This document shows positions 26,113 through 34,020 of a DNA stretch of 64,000 nucleotides, piece by piece. The notes below the pieces were generated by a model. The model ran no database searches. It worked only from the letters and a program-made list of their open reading frames with translations, and was not told where the DNA came from. How positions within the stretch are numbered: position 1 is the stretch's first letter; each line of letters opens with the position of its first letter. Origin of the DNA: Gammaproteobacteria bacterium. Its GTDB lineage: Bacteria > Pseudomonadota > Gammaproteobacteria > Steroidobacterales > Woeseiaceae. Location of the stretch: NCBI GenBank assembly GCA_029861535.1, contig JAOTZC010000002.1:62001-126000 (forward strand), written 5' to 3'. The translations under genes and the position numbers were made by a program.

Positions 26113-26733
26113 ATGAACACCGGGAAACTGATCAGATGCTGCATCGCGCTAACATTCTTTGTCTGCGGCGTCGTTTATGCGTCAGAAGAAAAGCAAACCC
26201 GGACTGCGAATCGTACTTTGAGTATTATTCCTTACGTAAGGCATAATCCTTGTGCCGAGCCATATCGGCAGCTGGCGGCGTCGCCTCCGTTGCAGGGAAC
26301 CAGCGATGGCGGCGAAGGTTTCCCATGGCGCATTTTATACGGATATTGTGTCGCGCAATCCGGGCGGATGTCACTGCATCAAGACTGGGTTGTTTCTTAC
26401 CTTGACGCAACCCCGCAGGGTGATGCGCCGGGCGGCGACGGGGTTTCCTTTGGCACTGACTTTTCCGTGCAGTGGCGCCATAAGCGAGGTGCCTCTGTTA
26501 CACCCTATTACGAATTGGGTGGCGGCGTTCAATATGCGGCCGGCACACCATTTCCGGCGCATGGCAGCCGATGGACGTTCACGACCAATGTCGGCGCTGG
26601 ACTTCTGATTCTTTTGAGGCCGAACCTCCGACTCAATACGGCAATACGTTACCTGCATATCTCAAACGCTGGATTGTTTTCCGAAAATGCGGGCTATGAC
26701 GCGTTCCACATGGTCGTCGGTTTACGTTGGTGA
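26113..26733 (+). CDS. PagL-like lipid A 3-O-deacylase, outer membrane
   Basis: A 206-residue protein with a signal peptide (cleavage likely after VVYAS) and a series of amphipathic beta-strands ending in an aromatic residue (LRW), as in outer-membrane barrels. The C-terminal RYLHISNAGLFSENAGYD matches the PagL active-site region: His182 and Ser184 correspond to the catalytic pair of the Pseudomonas enzyme and Asn192 to its conserved Asn. The acidic residue at the catalytic Glu position appears to be Asp196. PagL removes the 3-linked acyl chain of lipid A and changes membrane permeability and host recognition. No lipid A genes are adjacent. Confidence 0.8.
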   Translation: MNTGKLIRCCIALTFFVCGVVYASEEKQTRTANRTLSIIPYVRHNPCAEPYRQLAASPPLQGTSDGGEGFPWRILYGYCVAQSGRMSLHQDWVVSYLDATPQGDAPGGDGVSFGTDFSVQWRHKRGASVTPYYELGGGVQYAAGTPFPAHGSRWTFTTNVGAGLLILLRPNLRLNTAIRYLHISNAGLFSENAGYDAFHMVVGLRW

Positions 26734-26823
26734 GCCTGAACTGGCCGACCACTGTTGGCGCGGGTATTGAATGTCGAAGTGTTTTCCTGAAGCGCTTCTG
26801 GCCTTTAGCTGCCTGCCATAAAA

Positions 26824-27771
26824 CTAGGATTGGATCGAACCCTCCAACGCCGCGTCGATACGTGCAAGCACATCCGGATCGAGCGTTATTTCCACGGCAC
26901 CGGCATTGTCGATTATCTGTTCCGGACGACTTGCGCCGATGATGGCGCAAGCCACGTTTTTCTGACGCAACACCCACGACAGCGCCAACTGCGCCATCGA
27001 GGCAGCGAGTTCGTCGGCGATCGGCCGCAAGCGCTGTACCGCCGTCAGTAGCTCGTTGTCATTGAGCCGGTCCATGAAGCCGCTCATCGCGGGACTGGCC
27101 GCCCGTGAATCGCCTGGGGCCGGATCGCCCGGGCGATATTTTCCAGTCAAGACGCCTTGTGCCAGCGGTGACCAGACGACCTGACTGATACCGTTAGCGG
27201 CGCACAGCGGCATGACTTCGGCTTCCGGATCACGCCACAACATCGAATATTGTGGCTGACTGGAAACGAATCGAACGACATCCGGAATATCGAGCGCAGC
27301 CTGGATCTCCTCTGCACGCCACTCGCTAAAACCCACATAACGCGCTTTACCCGCAGCAACGACCTCGGTAAGAGCCTGCATGGTTTCGGCCAGCGGTGTT
27401 TCGTCATCGTAGCGATGACACTGATACAAGTCGACGTAGTCCGTACGCAGCCGTAGCAACGACGCGTCGATCTGCTTATGAATCTGTTTCGCCGAAAGCC
27501 CGCGGTCATTCTCGGACATCGGAAAATAGAGCTTGGTGGCGAGGATATATTCTTTGCGAGAGTAATCGCTTAGCGTTGCGCCGAGGAATTCCTCCGCTCC
27601 GCCGTGCGCATAGACATTTGCGGTGTCGATGACGTTAATTCCAGAGTCAAACGCCTGACGCACACAGTCCCGCGCCGTGCCGGCATCAACCCCGCCACCG
27701 TAGGTCAGCCATGAGCCCAACGCGATTTCCGAAATGTTCAGATCGCTATTTCCGAGCTGTCGGTATTTCAC
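26824..27771 (-). CDS. Aldo/keto reductase (Kv-beta/YghZ-like group)
   Basis: A 315-residue NADPH-dependent TIM-barrel oxidoreductase. The aldo/keto reductase tetrad is visible: Asp and Tyr in VIDTANVYAHGGAEE, Lys in ILATKLYF and His in LYQCHRYDD. The cofactor-binding end is VACAIIGASRPEQIIDN, and WSPLAQGVLTGKYRPGD is typical of the AKR family that includes voltage-gated potassium channel beta subunits. The physiological substrate cannot be told. It appears to be a single gene, convergent with the PagL-like gene. Confidence 0.92.
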   Translation of the reverse strand: MKYRQLGNSDLNISEIALGSWLTYGGGVDAGTARDCVRQAFDSGINVIDTANVYAHGGAEEFLGATLSDYSRKEYILATKLYFPMSENDRGLSAKQIHKQIDASLLRLRTDYVDLYQCHRYDDETPLAETMQALTEVVAAGKARYVGFSEWRAEEIQAALDIPDVVRFVSSQPQYSMLWRDPEAEVMPLCAANGISQVVWSPLAQGVLTGKYRPGDPAPGDSRAASPAMSGFMDRLNDNELLTAVQRLRPIADELAASMAQLALSWVLRQKNVACAIIGASRPEQIIDNAGAVEITLDPDVLARIDAALEGSIQS

Positions 27772-27834
27772 GGGGCGATTGTAACTTATCCCGCACTAAC
27801 CCCGTTTGACTCGGCTGCTTGTAGCCTCAACCGG

Positions 27835-28458
27835 CTACCGATAAATCGTCATGAAAATGCTGTTTGAGGCGAAGAACGCAATTATCGCCACAGTCGTGGA
27901 CTTCAGTTTGCCGAGATTTTGCGAATAATGGATCGTGGCGGAGTACAGCACCAAATAGCAAACAACGTACGCGAGCATGTAGCCCCAAACTATGACGAGC
28001 AGTAGCCCTCGACTGGTGGCTTGCTGATATTCGGCAAACGGTACCCATCCGGTCGTCCACAACACACCCTGGATGAGGTCCGGAATGATGGCGAAATATG
28101 CGCTGACAATCGCCGCGATGCCAAATCCCCCGAGTATCGTATCGTAGGAACCATTGCCGCCGAGTGCCTTTGACAACACATAGGCTATGCCCCCTGCAAG
28201 GAGCCACACGATCAGAAACAGGGGAATCCCGAAGATCAGCTGATAATAATAGTATTGGTCGTCCGGAATCTTCAGAAAGGCAGGCAACGTGGGGGTGGCG
28301 CCGCCGAGAGCCCAGAGGAGTATTACGATTTCATACAGCAGCGCGAGGAACAAAATATGTTTGAATCCCACAAATGCCGCACGAGAATTACCTTCCATCT
28401 GCGCGATCGTCATCTTCGGCGATCGAACAAACTGCAGTTGTTCCTTAAAGATACTCAT
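27835..28458 (-). CDS. Yip1-domain integral membrane protein
   Basis: A 207-residue protein with about five hydrophobic segments and a short cytoplasmic N-terminus (MSIFKEQLQFVRSPKMTI). The layout and the central GGIAYVLSKALGGNGSYDTILGGFGIA fit bacterial Yip1/DUF1282 membrane proteins, which have no established function in bacteria. The ATG at 28458 is preceded by AAGAAG. The frame is open for 30 further codons upstream, but these look non-coding. It is downstream of the cysteine-repeat peptide gene on the same strand but separated from it by a strong terminator. Confidence 0.75.
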   Translation of the reverse strand: MSIFKEQLQFVRSPKMTIAQMEGNSRAAFVGFKHILFLALLYEIVILLWALGGATPTLPAFLKIPDDQYYYYQLIFGIPLFLIVWLLAGGIAYVLSKALGGNGSYDTILGGFGIAAIVSAYFAIIPDLIQGVLWTTGWVPFAEYQQATSRGLLLVIVWGYMLAYVVCYLVLYSATIHYSQNLGKLKSTTVAIIAFFASNSIFMTIYR

Positions 28459-28786
28459 CGCTTTTCTTCTTAGTAAAACAGTACCGTGAGCTAATCCGCT
28501 TGTTCCGACAAGCACGTATCGCCTGACGTAGAATTGTTGAAGAAACAATGAATGATTCAGCAGCAGCGCACAATCCGTATTGCCCGCAAGCCCGAACTGC
28601 GTTGACTTGAATTCGCGGCGTTGCTGCGTTTCGGCTCGATGGAACGTCCCTGCGAAAACCGTCCATCGAACTCGATCCGATGGAACGCTGTCGGTAAATC
28701 GTCTCTTACGCTGTCACATAAAAAAGGCCCGCGCTGTTAGACGCGGGCCTTGATCTTGGCTGTAAAGCTCAGCGATGGTCAGTCAA
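28459..28786. other. 328-bp gap with terminator and short repeats
   Basis: This gap contains the terminator of the cysteine-repeat peptide gene (28719-28751), two copies of CGATGGAACG (28637-28646, 28678-28687) and between them a near-complementary CGTCCATCG (28660-28668). A 6-bp palindrome ATTGTT/AACAAT sits nearer the Yip1 gene. The Yip1 promoter should lie here. No gene was seen. Confidence 0.6.
28719..28751 (-). terminator. Intrinsic terminator of the cysteine-repeat peptide gene
   Basis: A perfect 10-bp GC-rich stem (AAGGCCCGCG / CGCGGGCCTT) with an 8-nt loop is followed on the minus strand by a T-run. It lies about 35 bp beyond the stop codon at 28787. Confidence 0.92.
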
Positions 28787-29239
28787 TTAAACTGAACCTC
28801 CGCACGAACCTTCACCGCACTTGCCTTCGGCTTCTTTGTCGCCGCCACAAGAGGCTTCGCCTTCTTTGTCGCCGCCGCAAGAAGCTTCACCTTCCTTATC
28901 GCCGCCACAAGAGGCTTCGCCTTCCTTGTCACCGCCGCAGGAAGCTTCGCCTTCCTTATCGCCACCACAAGCGGCTTCGCCTTCCTTGTCATGCGATTCG
29001 CCGCCTTCCTTATCGCCGCCGCACGATCCTTCACCACAAGTGCCTTCCGTTTCCTTACCTTCCTTGTCACCGCCACAAGAGCCTTCACCGGCTCCAAGCA
29101 TATAGCCAGCACTCAGCGCAGACATCGTGAACGGGCTCTCGAGTGTATCAGCGCTTGCAACACTGGAAATCGCGAACGAGCTCGCGAGAGCCGCTCCAAT
29201 CGCCAATGCAACTGGCTTTACAACTTTTCTATTGGACAT
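28787..29239 (-). CDS. Exported cysteine-repeat peptide, HvfA/bufferin-like RiPP metallophore precursor candidate
   Basis: The 150-residue product has a signal peptide (VVKPVALAIGAALASSFA, cleavage likely after SVASA) and a short segment SPFTMSALSAGYML that closely resembles the leader of HvfA-type proteins. A low-complexity tail of Gly, Glu, Asp, Lys and Cys follows. The tail holds ten cysteines: five in EGxCG motifs (EGSCG, EGTCG, EGSCG, EGKCG, EGSCG) and five in EA(A/S)CGGDKEG repeats. In the HvfA/bufferin families such cysteines are converted to thiooxazole or oxazolone/thioamide groups by DUF692 enzymes and bind copper. No DUF692 or DUF2063 partner is present here. The start at 29239 has TAGGAGA upstream. 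The gene follows the anti-sigma gene by 64 bp. Confidence 0.75.
   Translation of the reverse strand: MSNRKVVKPVALAIGAALASSFAISSVASADTLESPFTMSALSAGYMLGAGEGSCGGDKEGKETEGTCGEGSCGGDKEGGESHDKEGEAACGGDKEGEASCGGDKEGEASCGGDKEGEASCGGDKEGEASCGGDKEAEGKCGEGSCGGSV
28831..28980. repeat. Five tandem 30-bp coding repeats
   Basis: Five consecutive 30-bp units begin at 28831, 28861, 28891, 28921 and 28951, each encoding one decapeptide of the (A/S)CGGDKEGE(A/G) type on the minus strand. Differences between units are mostly at third codon positions, and partial units flank the array. The pattern fits expansion by slippage under protein-level selection. Confidence 0.9.
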
Positions 29240-29303
29240 CGTTTTATCTCCTACCGGGTTACGCCCTAGCGTGGGCATTCATTAATCAGTGCGCGGCCTA
29301 AAA

Positions 29304-30032
29304 TCAGGTGCTCCACGTCACTGAGTTCTTCACGTTATTTTCAATTCGCTTTAGATTTTCACCGTCCTCGCCGATGATCGCGATGCTGCTATCGCCGACA
29401 GGAAGAATGACGCCGTTAATCGACTGCCCGGAAAATGACTGACGACTGTCGACTTTTTCTCCGGGCATAAGAAGGATCGTCACCGGGCCGCGCTCACCTT
29501 GAATAACCAGGTGCGGCACTTCCTTGCCGTTAATAACACAGCTTTGCGCATAGGTAATTAGTCCGATGCTGTGGTCCATCGTCGCAAGATCCGCCGGAAT
29601 CACGCGCGCCAAACGAGAGTCGCTGACGCTCTTGTCGGTTACTCGCAGTGCATAGGGTTCGTGCTCGAGGTGCGCGACAATTTCGTCGGCCAGCGACGGA
29701 TAGCTCAAGTCATTGCCAAGCATCCTGAAACCAAGCACAGCAGCAATGGCGACAGTTGCGGCAACGGCCAGCCATGCCGGCGTCGTCAGTCTGCGCGTTC
29801 GCAAGACTGAGACGATGCTCGAATCGACGTCCGCCAGTTCCGGCATTTTGAGTTCGGGCACAGAGATCGCCAGCGCGCGGGCTATTTTACTGTCTAGCGC
29901 CTGCATGTCCGTCTGAAACGCCTGACAAGCCGGGCACTGCGAGGCATGCGAATCTCCACCTTCGTACAACGGGTTCGCAGCAACGGCTTCTCTGTATTCT
30001 TCACAAGTCATCATGTCGTTCGTTTCCGTCAA
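29304..30032 (-). CDS. DUF3379 anti-sigma factor-like membrane protein
   Basis: A 242-residue protein of the DUF3379 type. The cytoplasmic N-terminus has MTCEEYREAVAANP and an HxxxCxxC element (HASQCPAC) like zinc-finger anti-sigma domains. One membrane helix at about 85-105 (PAWLAVAATVAIAAVLGF) follows, then a periplasmic domain of about 135 residues. It overlaps the end of the ECF sigma gene by 4 bp, the normal layout of a sigma/anti-sigma pair. It most probably holds the sigma factor inactive until an envelope signal arrives. The signal is unknown; the link to the downstream cysteine-repeat peptide suggests metal or oxidative stress. Confidence 0.82.
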   Translation of the reverse strand: MTETNDMMTCEEYREAVAANPLYEGGDSHASQCPACQAFQTDMQALDSKIARALAISVPELKMPELADVDSSIVSVLRTRRLTTPAWLAVAATVAIAAVLGFRMLGNDLSYPSLADEIVAHLEHEPYALRVTDKSVSDSRLARVIPADLATMDHSIGLITYAQSCVINGKEVPHLVIQGERGPVTILLMPGEKVDSRQSFSGQSINGVILPVGDSSIAIIGEDGENLKRIENNVKNSVTWST

Positions 30033-30547
30033 TACAAGGCATCCTCGCTTTGCACTGACTCCTTTAGCTTGAGCCTGGCGCGGTGCAGGCGCGTCAATAT
30101 TGCACCTTGCTTGAGCCCCATCAGCTCTGCGATCTCGTTCGTGCTGTAGCCCATCAGGACCTGCAGTACGAGCGGTTCGCGATAATCGTCGTCGAGCCTG
30201 TAAATCGCCTCACGCAAATCGTCGAGCTGCTCATCCGGCGCCTCCGCCAGCAACGCCTCCTGAGACGGTGTCAGGTTGTCGACATCGACCGTTTCCAGAC
30301 GCCGCCGCTCGAAATATCGTGCGTTTTCGCGTCTGACGATGGTCAGCAGCCATTGCTTCGCGGCAGCCTCATCGCGCAGCGCGTCGAGCGATTTCCATGC
30401 TCTCAGCAGTGCCTCCTGGACGACGTCCTCGGCAATCGCCTTGTCCCGGCTCAGCCACGCCGCGAAGCGATACATATCCTGGTGATAAACGCTCACGATG
30501 CTGTCAAACCTGCGCCGTCGATCCAGTTCGGCATTACTGCTATTCAT
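30029..30547 (-). CDS. ECF-type RNA polymerase sigma factor
   Basis: The 172-residue form starts at 30547. Region 2 is seen in RFDSIVSVYHQDMYRFAAWL and AIAEDVVQEALLRAWKSLDAL, region 4 in LDDDYREPLVLQVLMGYSTNEIAELMGLKQGAILTRLHRARLKL. Another ATG at 30610 would add 21 residues and has a purine-rich GGTAGGG ahead, so the start is uncertain. It is co-translated with the DUF3379 anti-sigma gene. The likely target is its own operon including the cysteine-repeat peptide gene, but no classical AAC/CGTC promoter pair was found upstream. It is divergent from hemB. Confidence 0.88.
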   Translation of the reverse strand: MNSSNAELDRRRRFDSIVSVYHQDMYRFAAWLSRDKAIAEDVVQEALLRAWKSLDALRDEAAAKQWLLTIVRRENARYFERRRLETVDVDNLTPSQEALLAEAPDEQLDDLREAIYRLDDDYREPLVLQVLMGYSTNEIAELMGLKQGAILTRLHRARLKLKESVQSEDALY

Positions 30548-30662
30548 TCGAGATGACCCGCCCGACCTGATTTTTATTACTTCCGCTGAAGAAAACGGTA
30601 CTAAAGGCATGGAAACCCTACCTAAATACAGGGAAAATCGAAAATTATCCTGCTTTTTCTGA

Positions 30663-31676
<1,014 letters not shown>

Positions 31677-31743
31677 GTATACTCCGTCGGCAGGCGGCGC
31701 CGGTGCCGCTGGAATGGAGATTTGATGACGGGGATTCCGCAGT

Positions 31744-32583
31744 TTGCACGATGAAACTCTAGTCATCGATCGCTATGGCGTCATGGGATACCCGGTGTCT
31801 CACAGCCGCTCACCCGTGATTCATCGGCTGTTCGCGCTACAAACCTCACAAGACATTCAGTACGAACTCTTGCAGGTCACGCCGGAAAAACTTGAGCAGG
31901 CGGTTCGACAATTTCAGCGCACCAATGGCAGGGGCCTCAACATTACCGTGCCGCATAAACGCGCGGTATTCAAACTGTGCGACCAGCTCAGCGAGCGCGC
32001 CAGCACCGCCGGCGTTGTCAACACGCTCGTATTTCAGGAAGGTGAGGTTTTTGGTGACAATACCGACGGTATCGGACTACTGCGTGATCTCGCCGTCAAC
32101 CTTGGTGTCAACGTCGACGGCGCAAATATTCTAATTCTGGGCGCCGGCGGCGCGACCAGCGGCATCACCGGACCACTTCTTGAAATGCAGCCACGCGAGC
32201 TAGTCATTGCCAACCGAACGATCGATAAAGCACAAGCGCTGGTCGAACACTTCGAGAAACTTGGTCCCGTTTCTGCGTGTCCCTTCAATATGGTGCCGGT
32301 TACCGAGCCTTACGATTTGATCATCAACGCGACCTCGGCTGGTTTGCATGGCGAAACGCCACCGTATCCGGAAGCTGCGGTCTCGGCCAATACGTTTTGC
32401 TATGACCTGTCGTACGGGCTAAAACCGACGCCATTCAGCCTCTGGGCGCGCGAACATGGTGCTTCGAACTCGGTAATGGGCTGGGGCATGCTTGTTGAAC
32501 AAGCCGCCGAGTCGTTTCATTTATGGCGCGGCATTCGCCCCGATACTGCACCCGTATTGAAGCAAATGAAGATCACCGCATAG
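31744..32583 (+). CDS. aroE: Shikimate dehydrogenase (NADP+)
   Basis: A 279-residue enzyme of aromatic amino acid synthesis that reduces 3-dehydroshikimate to shikimate. Substrate-binding VSHSRSP and NITVPHKRAVF (catalytic Lys) are followed by GDNTDGIGLLRDL (catalytic Asp). The NADPH fold has LGAGGATSGI and IANRT, the latter typical of NADP preference. The start is a TTG at 31744 because no in-frame ATG precedes the conserved YGVMGYPVSHS. Its 3' end overlaps the convergent gorA by 11 bp. Confidence 0.95.
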   Translation: MHDETLVIDRYGVMGYPVSHSRSPVIHRLFALQTSQDIQYELLQVTPEKLEQAVRQFQRTNGRGLNITVPHKRAVFKLCDQLSERASTAGVVNTLVFQEGEVFGDNTDGIGLLRDLAVNLGVNVDGANILILGAGGATSGITGPLLEMQPRELVIANRTIDKAQALVEHFEKLGPVSACPFNMVPVTEPYDLIINATSAGLHGETPPYPEAAVSANTFCYDLSYGLKPTPFSLWAREHGASNSVMGWGMLVEQAAESFHLWRGIRPDTAPVLKQMKITA

Positions 32584-33919
32584 TCACGAGTTCTTCGGCA
32601 CTGGTCGGGTGTATCGCGATCGTGTCATCGAAATCGGCTTTGGTTGCGCCCATCCGCATCGCTACTGCGAATCCTTGCATCATTTCGTCAGCGCCCTCAC
32701 CAATGACGTGGCAACCGACGACTTTTTCATCGTCCCCGACGGTGATCAGTTTCACTGTCGAGCGCTGCCTTTTGTCGCCGAGCGCATAAAACATCCCTGT
32801 AAACGAGCTTGTGTAGACCTTGACGTCGTCGCCATATTTCTTGCGCGCCGCGTCTTCGCTCAGCCCTATCGAGCCCATCGTCGGGTGGCTGAATATGACG
32901 GTCGGTATTAAGGAGTAGTCGAGATGCCGGCCCTCCATACCGCCGAACAGCCTGTCAGCAAGTCGGCGCCCGGCCGCAATAGCAACCGGCGTCAGCGCAG
33001 CGCGGCCGGTAATGTCACCAAGCGCAAAAACGTGCTCGACATTGGTCTGTTGATATTCATCGGTCGGCACGAACCCACGCTTGTCCTGTGTGACGCCGGC
33101 CGCCTCGAGATTCAGGTCCTCGCTGTTCGGTTCCCGTCCAACCGCCCAAAGCAGGCAATCGACCGGCCCGAAACGACGGCCGTCCTCGCTGATCATTGTT
33201 AGTCCATCCTCAGCTTTCTCGACACCTTGTGGAATGACACCGGTCGTCACCGGCAACCCGGATGCTCGCATCGCCGCCATTAGTTCGGTGCCAAGCAGCG
33301 AATCAAAGCCCCGTACGACGCCATCTTTGCGGACAACAATCTGTGTCTCACTGCCCAAGGAGTGAAAAATACCCGCCAACTCGACGGCCACGTAGCCACT
33401 GCCGGATATCAACACGCGCTGTGGCCGAGCCTCGAGCTCAAAAAAGTCATCGGACGTAATGCCGTGCTCTGCACCCGGAATGTCTGGAATGATCGGTCGG
33501 CCGCCGGTGGCAATAACGATGCGCTCGGCACTGAGTTCAGCATCCCCGACAAGCACGGTATGAGCATCCTTGAAGGCCGCCGTTCCAACGAAGCACTCGA
33601 CGCTCCTTTTGTCGAGATTGCTTTGATAAATTCCATTGAGGCGCTTTATGAACGCGTCCCTGCGCGTCTTCAGCGCGCCCCAATCGTGGCCGTTGACCTC
33701 GATATCGAAGCCATAATCGACCGCATGCTCAAAATGCAGCGCATGATCCGCTGTGTACCACATGACCTTTTTTGGCACACAGCCAACATTGACGCAGGTG
33801 CCGCCCAACGGCCCAGACTCAACGACAGCGGCGCTCGCGCCATGCTCTGCTGCCCGCTGGGCGTGTGCGAGCCCCGCGCTACCGCCACCAAGGACGAGCA
33901 CGTCAAAATGATTATTCAC
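32573..33919 (-). CDS. gorA: Glutathione-disulfide reductase
   Basis: A 448-residue FAD- and NADPH-dependent disulfide reductase that keeps glutathione reduced in the cytoplasm. The FAD fold is VLVLGGGSAGLAHAQRA, the redox disulfide Cys42/Cys47 sits in GGTCVNVGCVPKK, the NADPH motif is ISGSGYVAVELAGIF, and the C-terminal AIHPTSAEELV holds the active-site His of the partner subunit. The GTG at 33919, with GGAGAG five bases upstream, gives the family-typical N-terminus. An upstream ATG in frame would add 44 unlikely residues overlapping prlC. It is divergent from prlC. Confidence 0.93.
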   Translation of the reverse strand: MNNHFDVLVLGGGSAGLAHAQRAAEHGASAAVVESGPLGGTCVNVGCVPKKVMWYTADHALHFEHAVDYGFDIEVNGHDWGALKTRRDAFIKRLNGIYQSNLDKRSVECFVGTAAFKDAHTVLVGDAELSAERIVIATGGRPIIPDIPGAEHGITSDDFFELEARPQRVLISGSGYVAVELAGIFHSLGSETQIVVRKDGVVRGFDSLLGTELMAAMRASGLPVTTGVIPQGVEKAEDGLTMISEDGRRFGPVDCLLWAVGREPNSEDLNLEAAGVTQDKRGFVPTDEYQQTNVEHVFALGDITGRAALTPVAIAAGRRLADRLFGGMEGRHLDYSLIPTVIFSHPTMGSIGLSEDAARKKYGDDVKVYTSSFTGMFYALGDKRQRSTVKLITVGDDEKVVGCHVIGEGADEMMQGFAVAMRMGATKADFDDTIAIHPTSAEELVTMR

Positions 33920-34020
33920 TTTTCTCTCCAGCTGATCGATTCTATGATGTACACGCCGTGGCGGTCTCCAGACCTTGTTGTGGTAAGCTTCTGCGCCTGA
34001 AAAGGATATCAGCACCGTCG

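Noticed and set aside
28831-28980. CRISPR-like array (30-bp repeats)
   Set aside because: The units are directly adjacent with no spacers and encode a peptide repeat.
28821-29105. Plus-strand reading frame of repeated SLSPPQEASP units
   Set aside because: It is the antisense of the cysteine-repeat gene; the minus-strand gene has a signal peptide, ribosome site and terminator, the plus frame has none.
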